Origin: Bordetella parapertussis
GTDB lineage: Bacteria; Pseudomonadota; Gammaproteobacteria; Burkholderiales; SG8-41
Assembly: GCA_945906815.1 (NCBI GenBank)
Contig: CAMDRT010000008.1
Span: 1 to 64,000 of the forward strand
Length of the DNA stretch: 64,000 nucleotides
Reading direction: 5' to 3'
The position numbers and the translations under genes were made by a program. Below the pieces are notes generated by a model that searched no databases, was not told where the DNA came from, and worked only from the letters and a program-made list of their open reading frames with translations. Below, in pieces: positions 24,445 through 32,735 of the stretch (position 1 is its first letter; every line of letters starts with the position of its first letter).

Positions 24445-25398
24445 TCAATACCCGAGCGCCCTGTCCACCACTGCGGTGAGCGGTTGGCCGGCCAGGAAAC
24501 GCCGCGCATTCTCGACGAAAATCTCCGCCACAGCCAGGCTGCGCTCGGGGTGCCCGCCGCCTATGTGCGGCAACACCCGTATGCCCTCCGTCTGCCAGAA
24601 CGGATGCGTGGCTGGCAGTGGTTCCTCGCGGAACACGTCGAGCACTGCACCGGCGATGGTCTTCGCGCGCACTGCAGCGATCAGGTCTGCATCCACGATC
24701 AGCGCGCCGCGCGCGAAATTGAGCAGCCATGCACTGGACTTCATCGCCTGCAGCCGGCGTGCATTGATAAAATTCTCGGTGTCGGGCGTCGACGGCAGCA
24801 ATAGCAGCACGAAATCCGATGCGCCGAGCACCTCGTCGGTCGCCTCCTGGGGATAGACCTTCTCGACATGCGCCAGCGCTTGCGGCCTGCGCTTGGTGCC
24901 GATCACGCGCATCTCAAGTGCCGCAGCCTTGCGCGCGAGCTCCTGGCCAATCGCCCCCAGCCCGAGTATGCCGAGCGTTTTACCCGAAAGCGGCACCGCA
25001 AGGCGCTTGGTCCAGCGGCTGTCGCGCTGGTCAAGCGCACATTGCATATAGGGCTTGGTCAGGTGAAATATGGCGCCGAGAATATTCTCGGGCATGGATA
25101 AGCGGTGCGAGCCGCGCGCGCAGCAAAGCGTGACATCACCGCTGAGATCCGGACTGGCGAGCCAGGCATCGACACCGGCAGTGACCGCCTGCACCCAGCG
25201 CAGCCGCGGCATGCGTTTAAGGACACTTGCCGGACGCCATCCAAGTAGCACCTCGGTGCGCGCCGCAAGGTCATCGGGGATAGGCTGATCAGGCGCGAGA
25301 CCGTGCAGCTCAAACTTTTCGGCCAGGCCCGAGCGCGCGAGCGCCTGTTCATACACCTTCGCATCGTTCATCCACACTACGCACACGGTCTTGCTCAT
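24445..25398 (-). CDS. D-2-hydroxyacid dehydrogenase, NAD(P)-dependent
   Basis: A 317-residue member of the D-isomer-specific 2-hydroxyacid dehydrogenase family (glyoxylate/hydroxypyruvate reductase group). The Rossmann motif is GILGLGAIGQELAR. Catalytic residues are present: Arg in LNFARGALIV, Glu in DVFREEPLP and His in VLPHIGGGH. The N-terminal catalytic-domain halves are both complete. It sits 70 bases downstream of the CoA-transferase and 25 bases upstream of the VOC gene, so an operon is likely. Confidence 0.85.
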   Translation of the reverse strand: MSKTVCVVWMNDAKVYEQALARSGLAEKFELHGLAPDQPIPDDLAARTEVLLGWRPASVLKRMPRLRWVQAVTAGVDAWLASPDLSGDVTLCCARGSHRLSMPENILGAIFHLTKPYMQCALDQRDSRWTKRLAVPLSGKTLGILGLGAIGQELARKAAALEMRVIGTKRRPQALAHVEKVYPQEATDEVLGASDFVLLLLPSTPDTENFINARRLQAMKSSAWLLNFARGALIVDADLIAAVRAKTIAGAVLDVFREEPLPATHPFWQTEGIRVLPHIGGGHPERSLAVAEIFVENARRFLAGQPLTAVVDRALGY

Positions 25399-25467
25399 CT
25401 ACAACTCCTTGGGGATGGTCATTTTGAGTCTCAATACAACTGCAGTTTGAGTGGCACCCGCGCCACC

Positions 25468-26658
25468 CTACAGCGCGCCCTTGGCGCGCAGAGCGGCGAT
25501 CGCCGCTGTATCGTAGCCTAGGCTGTTGAGCACCTCCACGGTATGCTCGCCAGACTCGGGTGTGTGCTGAAGCTTATCCGGCTGCGGGTAGCTGCTCATA
25601 TGGATCGGCTGGCCCACTACTTTTTGCGCCCCGTATTTCGGGTGATCAACCGGCTTCGCGATGCCCAGATGCTGCACCTGCGGATCGGCGAACACTTTAT
25701 CGATGGTGTTGATCGGGCCGCACGGCACCCCGGCCTTGTCCATCAGCGCAACCCAATGGTCGTTGGTGTGTTGAAGCATAATTTCCGCCAGGCGCGTATT
25801 CAGCGCCGACCGGTTCTGGGTGCGCAGCGCCGGATTGGCGAACTCGGGATGGGTCAGCAGATCGCTCGCCCCCGCGGCCTTGCAGAAATGCTGCCATAGA
25901 CTGTCGCCGGAGGCGGCGATGTTGATGTAGCCGTCGGCGGTCTGAAACATACCGGTACCGGCGCCGGTCGGGTGATTGTTGCCCTCCTGTCCGGCCACCT
26001 CGCCGCGCATCAAATAGCGCGCGGCCTGGAAGTCGAGCATGAAGATTTGCGCCTCAATCAAGGATGTGGAGACCCACTGGCCCTCGCCAGTGCGCTCGCG
26101 GTCGAGCAACGCAAGCACGATGCCGTTGGCAAGCAGTATGCCGGCAGAGGTGTCGTTGATCGCGATGCCGACGCGGATCGGCCCGCCGCCCGCGTGACCG
26201 GTGATCGACATCAGCCCGCCCATGCCCTGGGCGATCTGATCGACGCCGGCGCGGCCCTCGTAAGGACCATCCTGGCCGAAGCCGGAAATGCTGCCATAGA
26301 CGATGCGCGGGTTGATCTTCTTCACCGCCTCGTAATCGACGCCGAGCCGGTGCTTGACGGTGGACTTGTAGTTCTCGACCACTACATCAGCGGTCTTCGC
26401 CAGCTCGAAAAATATCTTCAGACCTTCCGGCGTTTTCAGGTTAAGGGTCAGGCTGCGCTTGTTGCGATGCAGGTTCTGGAAGTCCGGGCCGTCACGGCGG
26501 CTGCCGGTTGCGTCCATGCCTGCGCCGGGCGCCTCGATCTTGATCACGTCGGCGCCCCAGTCGGCGAGTTGGCGCACCGCCGTGGGTCCCGCGCGATGCG
26601 CGGTCAGGTCGAGCACTTTGAAACCGTTCAGTGGCAGCGATCGGGTGGTCATCAGCAT
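25468..26658 (-). CDS. Family III CoA-transferase (CaiB/BaiF)
   Basis: Moves CoA between a donor acyl-CoA and a carboxylic acid. The 396 residues have the family N-terminus GFKVLDLTAHRAGPTAVRQL and ADWGADVIKIEAP, then VYGSISGFGQDGPYEG and GRAGVDQIAQ, which contains the catalytic Asp that forms the acyl-anhydride intermediate. Length is normal. It heads a probable operon with the hydroxyacid dehydrogenase and VOC protein. Two further family members are at 39731-40948 and 49198-50400. Confidence 0.88.
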   Translation of the reverse strand: MLMTTRSLPLNGFKVLDLTAHRAGPTAVRQLADWGADVIKIEAPGAGMDATGSRRDGPDFQNLHRNKRSLTLNLKTPEGLKIFFELAKTADVVVENYKSTVKHRLGVDYEAVKKINPRIVYGSISGFGQDGPYEGRAGVDQIAQGMGGLMSITGHAGGGPIRVGIAINDTSAGILLANGIVLALLDRERTGEGQWVSTSLIEAQIFMLDFQAARYLMRGEVAGQEGNNHPTGAGTGMFQTADGYINIAASGDSLWQHFCKAAGASDLLTHPEFANPALRTQNRSALNTRLAEIMLQHTNDHWVALMDKAGVPCGPINTIDKVFADPQVQHLGIAKPVDHPKYGAQKVVGQPIHMSSYPQPDKLQHTPESGEHTVEVLNSLGYDTAAIAALRAKGAL

Positions 26659-26837
26659 ATTCCTATCTGGGCTTGAAACGCTGAGTGTAGCATCGCACGC
26701 ATCGTGCCTGAACTATCGCGCCTGGTGCACCACCGCGTCGTGCGTGCGTACACGTTGGTGTGTTTCCCGCATCGGCGCCGCGCAGTTCCGTATAGAATCA
26801 GAGAAAACATCTGCGGACTATGGATAGGCACCTTTCA

Positions 26838-27947
26838 ATGAAACTGCAAATAGAACGAGTCGAAGTGTTTGGCGTGGCGATGCCTTTGATCGGCACCTTC
26901 ACCAGCGCAGGCATCTCCAAGCAAGCCACCCACTGTGTGGTGGTGCGCCTGACCGCGTCGGACGGCACGGTGGGTATCAGCAGTATCGAACCCTCGGCGG
27001 CTGCGAAGTCGCCCGGCACTGCGGCCGAGCTGACGGTAGCGCTGCGTGATCGCATTGCTGCCGCGGTTGTGGGCATGGACCCGACCCAGATTCACCGCCT
27101 GATCGAGCGGCTGGATGCGCTCGCACCCACACAACCTGGCGCCGGCGCCGCTGTGGAAATGGCGTGCGTAGACCTGGTGTCGCGCATCAACGGTGTGCCG
27201 ATCTACACCTACCTTGGCGGCGCATTACACGACAGCGTGGAATTCAATGGCTGGATCGGCATGCTTCCACCCGAGGAAGCGGCGGCAGAAGCGCTGCGCT
27301 GGCTCAACGCGGGATTCCGCTCGGCGAAGATTAAAGTGGGCAGCGGCGTCGAAGCTGATCATGATCGCATCGCCGCGGTGCGCGCCGCGGTGGGCAGCGC
27401 GATGAAGCTGCGCATAGACGCCAACCTGCAATATGACGCCGACACCTCGCTGCAACTGTGCCGCTTGGTCAAACCGTACGACTTGCAACTGTTCGAACAG
27501 CCGGCGCATCTACGCGATCTTGCAGGACTGGCGCGGGTGCGCCGCGAAGGCGGGATTCCGGTGATGGCCGACGAATCCATCAGCGATCATGCCAGCCTCG
27601 TCGCGGCGATCAAGGCCGACGCCGCGGACTTCGTCAAATTCGGCATCAAGCAGGCCGGGGGATTTCTGCGCGCAGCGCGCATGCTGGCCACCGCGGAGGC
27701 CGCCGGCATCCCGGTGGTAATCGGCCATGGTTTCGGACTGGATCCGAGCACGATCGCGGAAATCATGCTTGCCGCCTCATCCCGCAATGTGCTGCCCGGA
27801 CTCGAATGCGTGGGGCCGCTCAAAGTGATAGATACGGTGGCGACGACGCGCCTGGATATCTCCTCGGGCCGCCTGTCCTTGCCTGCGGGGCCCGGTCTGG
27901 GCATCACCCTCGATGACAAAAAACTTGAGCAGTATCGCCTGCACTAG
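26838..27947 (+). CDS. Enolase-superfamily (mandelate racemase/muconate lactonizing) enzyme
   Basis: A 369-residue TIM-barrel enzyme that abstracts the alpha-proton of a carboxylate. The second-strand KxK-type motif appears as FRSAKIKVGSG. Metal ligands follow as LRIDANLQYD (Asp), LFEQPAH (Glu) and VMADESISD (Glu/Asp), and FVKFGIKQAGG marks the Lys-containing strand. This set fits the MLE or dipeptide-epimerase subgroup. ATG at 26838 is preferred; an ATG at 26820 would add six residues. It is followed 19 bp later by a Bug gene that could capture the same substrate. Confidence 0.82.
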   Translation: MKLQIERVEVFGVAMPLIGTFTSAGISKQATHCVVVRLTASDGTVGISSIEPSAAAKSPGTAAELTVALRDRIAAAVVGMDPTQIHRLIERLDALAPTQPGAGAAVEMACVDLVSRINGVPIYTYLGGALHDSVEFNGWIGMLPPEEAAAEALRWLNAGFRSAKIKVGSGVEADHDRIAAVRAAVGSAMKLRIDANLQYDADTSLQLCRLVKPYDLQLFEQPAHLRDLAGLARVRREGGIPVMADESISDHASLVAAIKADAADFVKFGIKQAGGFLRAARMLATAEAAGIPVVIGHGFGLDPSTIAEIMLAASSRNVLPGLECVGPLKVIDTVATTRLDISSGRLSLPAGPGLGITLDDKKLEQYRLH

Positions 27948-27966
27948 CGGCGGGCCTGAGATCGCT

Positions 27967-28974
27967 ATGATTAAACGACCTTCGGCGTTGTGGTTGGTGC
28001 TGGCGGCCTTAGCCTGGAACTGCCCATGGGTGGCTTCATCTTCGGCGCAGACCTCTGTGACAGGGTCAGGACAGAATTACCCCGCAAAACCCGTGCGCTA
28101 CCTGGTGCCCTTTCCTGCCGCGGCCTCGCCCGACATCGTTGCACGCCAGATCGCCGAGCGACTCAGCCGCGTGTGGAGCCAGCAGGTGGTGGTAGATAAC
28201 CGCGCCGGCGCAGGCGGAACGTTGGGCGCCGCCATCGCCGCCAAGGCGCCGGCCGATGGCTACACCTTGTTTCAATGCAATATCGCGTCCAGCGCAATCG
28301 CCGAGTCCTTGTACGCGAAGATGCCCTACGACCACCAGCGCGACTTCGCGCCCATCTCCCTGATTGGCAAAACGCCGAGCGTATTGGTGGTGCATCCGTC
28401 GCTGCCCACGCACTCAATCCAGGCGTTCATCGCCTATGCCAGGACCCACCCGGGCAAGCTCAGCTACGGCACCTCAGCCGCCGGCACCTCTACGCAACTG
28501 ACCATGGAGTTGCTCAAATTGACCGCGAAGGTGGATCTGGTGCATGTCGCGTACAAGGGTGCGCCGCAAGCGCTGACGGATGTGATCGGCGGCCAAATTC
28601 CTGCGAGCGTGCAGACGGCGCCGGGCGTGCTGTCGGCGATTCAGAGCGGGCGCGTGCGCGCGCTCGCGGTGACCAGCCTGACACGCCTGACGCAATTGCC
28701 TGCAGTGCCGACCCTGCATGAGACCGCAGTGCCCGGTTTCGACGTGAACTCGTGGTACGGATTGTGTGCGCCAAGCGGCACGCCCACGCCCATACTCGAC
28801 AAAGTGCATGCCGATCTCACCGCAGTGTTGCGTCTGTCCGAGATCCAGCAGCGATTCAAAGACCTGCTGATCGAAGTTACCCCCAGCAGCCGCGAGGCAT
28901 ACGCGCAATTCATCCGTGCGGAGACTGCACGCTGGGCGCGCGTCATCAGGGACGCCGGTATCGCGCAGCAGTAG
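27967..28974 (+). CDS. Bug/TctC-family periplasmic solute-binding protein
   Basis: Periplasmic binding protein of about 335 residues. The signal peptide (SALWLVLAALAWNCPWVASS) leads to YPAKPVRYLVPFPAAASPD, then VVDNRAGAGGTLGA and APADGYTLFQ, all Bug landmarks. It follows the enolase-superfamily gene by 19 bp, consistent with one transcript. The last 69 bases of the gene plus 12 bp of flank occur again at 29792-29872, beyond a toxin-antitoxin pair. Confidence 0.87.
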   Translation: MIKRPSALWLVLAALAWNCPWVASSSAQTSVTGSGQNYPAKPVRYLVPFPAAASPDIVARQIAERLSRVWSQQVVVDNRAGAGGTLGAAIAAKAPADGYTLFQCNIASSAIAESLYAKMPYDHQRDFAPISLIGKTPSVLVVHPSLPTHSIQAFIAYARTHPGKLSYGTSAAGTSTQLTMELLKLTAKVDLVHVAYKGAPQALTDVIGGQIPASVQTAPGVLSAIQSGRVRALAVTSLTRLTQLPAVPTLHETAVPGFDVNSWYGLCAPSGTPTPILDKVHADLTAVLRLSEIQQRFKDLLIEVTPSSREAYAQFIRAETARWARVIRDAGIAQQ

Positions 28975-28985
28975 CCGGCAGGAAG
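28905..28985 (+). repeat. Direct repeat copy 1: Bug gene 3' end and flank
   Basis: Eighty-one bases comprising the last codons of the Bug gene, its stop and CCGGCAGGAAG beyond it are repeated at 29792-29872 with four mismatches. Because the match continues past the stop codon, it is a true duplication and not just shared protein family similarity. Confidence 0.88.
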
Positions 28986-29163
28986 ACGGCGACAGGGACG
29001 GCGTAATCGCACGATAATGAAGCGCCTGTCCTACTGCTGCGGCAAAGTAAAGCTGCGAAGTTCTGGTGCCGCGCTTGCTGGTGCTGTCGAGGGAAAATCG
29101 CTTTGACGTGCCCTGTTTTTTGCTACCATAGCCTCGCCGTCATGACTCTTTACGGGAACCATC

Positions 29164-29385
29164 ATGCAAACTGCGGAACTCATTGCCCTACCCTTGGCTG
29201 AACGGCTTCAAGTGATGGAAGCACTGTGGGAGTCGCTGTGCCGCGACGCACCTGACGGCCTGCTGTCGCCCGCGTGGCATGCGGACGTGTTAGGTGCCCG
29301 CGCGAAGGCGCTGGATAGTGGCGCAGACCCCACCAGTGCGTGGGATGATGTGAAGCAACGTATTAACGCGAAGACCAGCAAGTAA
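29164..29385 (+). CDS. Addiction-module antitoxin (TIGR02574-like)
   Basis: A 73-residue helical antitoxin of the 'putative addiction module component' family: IALPLAERLQVMEALWESLC, then SPAWHADVLGARAKAL and a DDVKQRI tail. These pair with RelE/ParE-fold toxins encoded just downstream, as here, 14 bases later. A possible promoter lies upstream (TTGACG near 29103 and TGCTACCAT near 29122). The pair is bracketed by the two Bug-tail copies. Confidence 0.8.
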   Translation: MQTAELIALPLAERLQVMEALWESLCRDAPDGLLSPAWHADVLGARAKALDSGADPTSAWDDVKQRINAKTSK

Positions 29386-29399
29386 CACGAACTCGCCTG

Positions 29400-29693
29400 A
29401 TGCAAATCCGGATCACGCGTTCGGCCGAAGAAGATTTGGTACTCGGGGTAGCGTTCTATGAAGCGCAACAGCAGTCGCTTGGGACTTACTTCCTTGACAG
29501 CCTGTATGCCGACATTGATTCACTGATTCTATATGCGGGTATCCACGCCAAGCCTATGGGCCGATTTCATCGTGCGCTATCAAAGCGGTTTCCGTTTGCC
29601 ATCTATTACGAGGTCAAAAATGACATCATTTTCGTGGTGGCGATTCTCGATTGCAGGCAGAACCCGGGTGCAATAACGGACCGGCTGATATGA
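29400..29693 (+). CDS. RelE/ParE-superfamily toxin
   Basis: A 97-residue toxin with the family pattern IRITRSAEEDLVLGVAFYEA at the start, then GRFHRALSKRFPFAIYYEV and IIFVVAILDCRQNPGAI at the end. The RFPFAIYYE and DCRQNP motifs place it in the ParE-like group that pairs with TIGR02574 antitoxins. The target (ribosome-bound mRNA or gyrase) cannot be decided. The gene is intact and starts 14 bases after the antitoxin stop. Confidence 0.82.
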   Translation: MQIRITRSAEEDLVLGVAFYEAQQQSLGTYFLDSLYADIDSLILYAGIHAKPMGRFHRALSKRFPFAIYYEVKNDIIFVVAILDCRQNPGAITDRLI

Positions 29694-29791
29694 CCTCGCA
29701 ATCTGCACTTTGCGTAATTGACAGAATGCAATCCATACCGGATCCCGTCTTTCGTACCGGTACGATAATGAAAGACCTGCTACTGTGCTTT

Positions 29792-29872
29792 GCAATTCAT
29801 CCGTGCGAAGACCGCACGCTGGGCGCGCGTCATCAAGGACGCCGGCATCGCGCAGCAGTAGCCGGCAGGAAG
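29792..29872 (+). repeat. Direct repeat copy 2: Bug gene 3' end and flank
   Basis: Second copy of the Bug gene tail, 95% identical over 81 bp to 28905-28985 and in frame over its coding part, but with no Bug body upstream. It lies 98 bp after the toxin stop. The following 228 bp to the next gene contain nothing I recognise. Confidence 0.88.
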
Positions 29873-30100
29873 GATGTGCCGCGGATGGGCGCTTGATGTT
29901 CGTGCGCTATTGAAAGACGGCTTACTGTCGCGCCAGAAAAAAGAAGGCCCGGATTGTGGGCGGCACACCCGCTAACCCCTGCAGCCACAACGCGTGCGCC
30001 ATGAATCGGTGTGGGCCGGTATAATTCAAAATCTGCGGATCAGGCGTCGCGCACGACATCGACGTCTGCCGCTCATGTCCATATTATGGGAGATACGAGG

Positions 30101-30769
30101 ATGGGAGAGTCTGCAGTTCCACACGCATATAGCTGTCTGACACAGCCGGAAGTTCGCTTTCTAGACGCGGCTGTCGAGCGCCTGATCCCGACCGACGAGC
30201 TGGGGCCAGGCGCTAAAGACGCCGATGTCACCTACTACATCGATCAGCAGTTGCGCAGTGTGTGGGGCACGCACGGGCGCAATTACCGCTCCGGCCCGTG
30301 GCTCGAAGGCACGCCGCAGCAAGGATTCCAGTCACGGCTTACGCCGGTGGAGATTTATCACGTCGGTATTCTTGAGACCAACCAGTATTGCACCAAGCAG
30401 TACGGCAAGAACTTCGAGTTTTTGACGGCGGCGCAGCAGGACGAAGTGTTGCAGGCGCTTGAGCAAGGCAAGGTTGCGCTGCCCTCGCTATCGAGCAAGC
30501 TCTTTTTCGACATTCTCTGGCGCAATACCGAGGAAGGCTTTTTCGCCGACCCGATGTACGGCGGCAATCGTGACAAGGTGGGCTGGAAGCTAGTCGGTTT
30601 TCCCGGCGTTGCCTCGGGCGCCTACAGCGCACACGTGGACAATCCGGAGATTTACCGAGCAGAGCCGGTGAGTATTCTCGACATCCAGACACAGCGGGCG
30701 AAGGTGGATGCACAGGGCTACGCCAGGCACATCATGATCAAACCCATTAAACCGACGGCGAGCAAATAA
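30101..30769 (+). CDS. Gluconate 2-dehydrogenase subunit 3-like protein
   Basis: Small subunit of a membrane-type GMC dehydrogenase complex. The 222 residues show the family pattern TQPEVRFLDAAVERLIPTDE, then QGFQSRLTPVEIYHVGI and the end region GYSAHVDNPEIYR-like before the stop. Most homologues carry a Tat signal; none is visible here, so export may depend on another subunit or the enzyme may stay inside. The start at ATG 30101 follows GGAGATACGAGG; an ATG at 30086 is in frame. One base separates it from the dehydrogenase gene. Confidence 0.78.
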   Translation: MGESAVPHAYSCLTQPEVRFLDAAVERLIPTDELGPGAKDADVTYYIDQQLRSVWGTHGRNYRSGPWLEGTPQQGFQSRLTPVEIYHVGILETNQYCTKQYGKNFEFLTAAQQDEVLQALEQGKVALPSLSSKLFFDILWRNTEEGFFADPMYGGNRDKVGWKLVGFPGVASGAYSAHVDNPEIYRAEPVSILDIQTQRAKVDAQGYARHIMIKPIKPTASK

Positions 30770-30770
30770 C

Positions 30771-32534
30771 ATGACTACCAAACTTAAACCGGTCGATGCA
30801 GTAGTGGTCGGCAGTGGCGTTGCCGGCTCGATCATCTGCATGGAACTGGCCAACGCCGGACTCAACGTGCTGTGTCTGGAGCGCGGCCGCATGATCGAGC
30901 CGCAGCACGATTTCGTCATGCCCTATACGCAGGACGAACTGAAATTCGACCGCCATAGCGACATCTTTCAGAACCTGTCACGCGAAACCATCACCCTTCG
31001 CAACAACATGAGCGAGACTGCGCTGCCGATGCGCGAACTTGGTTCCTTCAAGCCCGGCGAAATCGTCGGTGGCACAGCGGCGCACTGGGGCTGCAATGCG
31101 CGGCGTTTTCTGCCCTACGATTTCGAAATCCGCAGCCGCATGACGGCACGTCACGGCAAGAATTTCTTTCCCGAGGATTGCACCAGCCAGGACTGGGGCC
31201 TCACCTATGAGGAACTGGAACCGTACTACGACCAGTTCGAGCACATCTACGGTGTGGGCGGCAAGGCGGGCAATCTGAACGGTGAAATCCAGTCCGGCGG
31301 CAATCCATTTGAAGGCCCGCGTTCGCGCGAGTATCCGAATCCGCCGACGCGCCCTACGCCGCAAGGCGCATTGTTCGCCAAGGCTGCGGCTGAATTGGGT
31401 TACCACCCGTTTTCGGGACCGGCCGCCGCGATGACGCGGGATTACACCAATCTGTACAAAGTGATGATGGGCGAGTGCCAGCGCGGCGGATTCTGCAGCA
31501 GTCATGCGTGCGCGGCGGGGGCGAAGGCCAACCCGCTCACCGCGGTGCTGCCGGCGCTGATGAAAAAAGACAATTTCGAGTTGCGCCCGCTGTGCAATGT
31601 GATCAAGGTCAACACCGATTCCACCGGCAAGCAGGCGACCGGCGTGACTTACATCGATGCACGCGGCCAGCAGGTCGAGCAGCCCGCCAACATTGTGGTG
31701 CTGGCGACCTACTGCTTTAACAACACGCGCTTGCTGCTGCTGTCGGGCATCGGCAAGCCCTACGATCCACAGGCCGGCACCGGCGTGGTGGGCCGCAACT
31801 ACTCGTACCAGACCGGCGGCAAAGTTGAGGTCTTCTTTGATGATCGCGAGTTCAATCCGTTCATCGGCGGTGGTATGACCAGCACCCAATTTGACGATTT
31901 CAACGGCGAAGAGCTCGATCGCTCCGAACTGGGATTCGTCGGCAGCGCCTATATCGCGGTATCGAGCCCCGGCGCCACGCCGATCAAATCCAAGCCGGTG
32001 CCCCACGGCACGCCGCGCTGGGGTGGCGCCTGGAAAAAGGCGGTCGCGCACAATTACCGCCGCAGCTTCAGCATCGGCATCCACGGTTCGTGCCAGAGCT
32101 ACCGCCAGCATTATCTCGATCTCGATCCCACCTATCGCGACGCCAACGGTCTGCCGCTGCTGCGCATGACTTTCGACTGGCATCAGAATGAGCAGAAAAT
32201 GCTCAAATTTATGAACGAACGCTGCGTCGAAATCGCCAAAGCCATGGTGCCGACCAGCTACGCCGCGCGCGCCGTGCCGACAAAATACAGCATCGTCCCA
32301 TATCAGAGCACCCACAATATCGGCGGCGCAGTGATGGGCGCGGATCCGGCAACCAGTGTGGTGAACAAGCATCTGCAGTCGTGGGATGTGCCGAATGTGT
32401 TCGTGGTCGGCGGCAGCGCGTATCCGCAGAACGCTGCGGTAGGCCCGACCGAGACCATCGGCACGCTGGCGTGCTGGGCCGCGGACGGCATCAAGGATAT
32501 TTACATGAAGCGGCCGGGACAGTCGATGCTCTGA
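30771..32534 (+). CDS. GMC-family oxidoreductase (gluconate 2-dehydrogenase large-subunit type)
   Basis: FAD-dependent dehydrogenase of 587 residues oxidising an alcohol or sugar acid. The Rossmann FAD motif is VVGSGVAGSIICMELANAG, with the Glu that binds the ribose in VLCLERGR. GEIVGGTAAHWG lines the flavin, and the C-terminal VVGGSAYPQNAAVGPTETIG contains the substrate-site His/Asn region. The cytochrome c subunit normally found in these complexes is not present nearby. It is translated one base after the small subunit. Substrate unknown. Confidence 0.85.
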   Translation: MTTKLKPVDAVVVGSGVAGSIICMELANAGLNVLCLERGRMIEPQHDFVMPYTQDELKFDRHSDIFQNLSRETITLRNNMSETALPMRELGSFKPGEIVGGTAAHWGCNARRFLPYDFEIRSRMTARHGKNFFPEDCTSQDWGLTYEELEPYYDQFEHIYGVGGKAGNLNGEIQSGGNPFEGPRSREYPNPPTRPTPQGALFAKAAAELGYHPFSGPAAAMTRDYTNLYKVMMGECQRGGFCSSHACAAGAKANPLTAVLPALMKKDNFELRPLCNVIKVNTDSTGKQATGVTYIDARGQQVEQPANIVVLATYCFNNTRLLLLSGIGKPYDPQAGTGVVGRNYSYQTGGKVEVFFDDREFNPFIGGGMTSTQFDDFNGEELDRSELGFVGSAYIAVSSPGATPIKSKPVPHGTPRWGGAWKKAVAHNYRRSFSIGIHGSCQSYRQHYLDLDPTYRDANGLPLLRMTFDWHQNEQKMLKFMNERCVEIAKAMVPTSYAARAVPTKYSIVPYQSTHNIGGAVMGADPATSVVNKHLQSWDVPNVFVVGGSAYPQNAAVGPTETIGTLACWAADGIKDIYMKRPGQSML

Positions 32535-32536
32535 GG

Positions 32537-32705
32537 CTAGCAGCCTGTCGGACTTAATTGATCGAAGCGAAAAATGAGTGGCGCGAGGACAGATTTTCAC
32601 GGGTTTCAAGCGAATAGTGGGCCCTATTCGCGCCGAAAGCTGGGGAAATATGGACCGCGTCCACTCATTTTGCAGCCGGTCAGGTTAAGTCCGACAGGCT
32701 GCTAG
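32537..32705. repeat. MITE-like element with perfect 20-bp terminal inverted repeats
   Basis: The unit begins CTAGCAGCCTGTCGGACTTA and ends with its exact reverse complement (32686-32705). Inside, AAAATGAGTGG and CCACTCATTTT give a second pair of arms, so the whole 169 bp can fold into a long stem-loop. It has no coding capacity. It lies 2 bp after the stop of the GMC gene and 30 bp before the Rieske gene, where its transcript hairpin could act as a terminator or stability element. Confidence 0.8.
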
Positions 32706-32735
32706 GGCGCCGCAGCGCTGCTACACGCTCCCTGC

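Noticed and set aside
30978..32609. 543-codon open frame on the minus strand
   Set aside because: It lies antisense to the clear GMC dehydrogenase gene and has low-complexity, His/Arg-rich composition typical of shadow frames.
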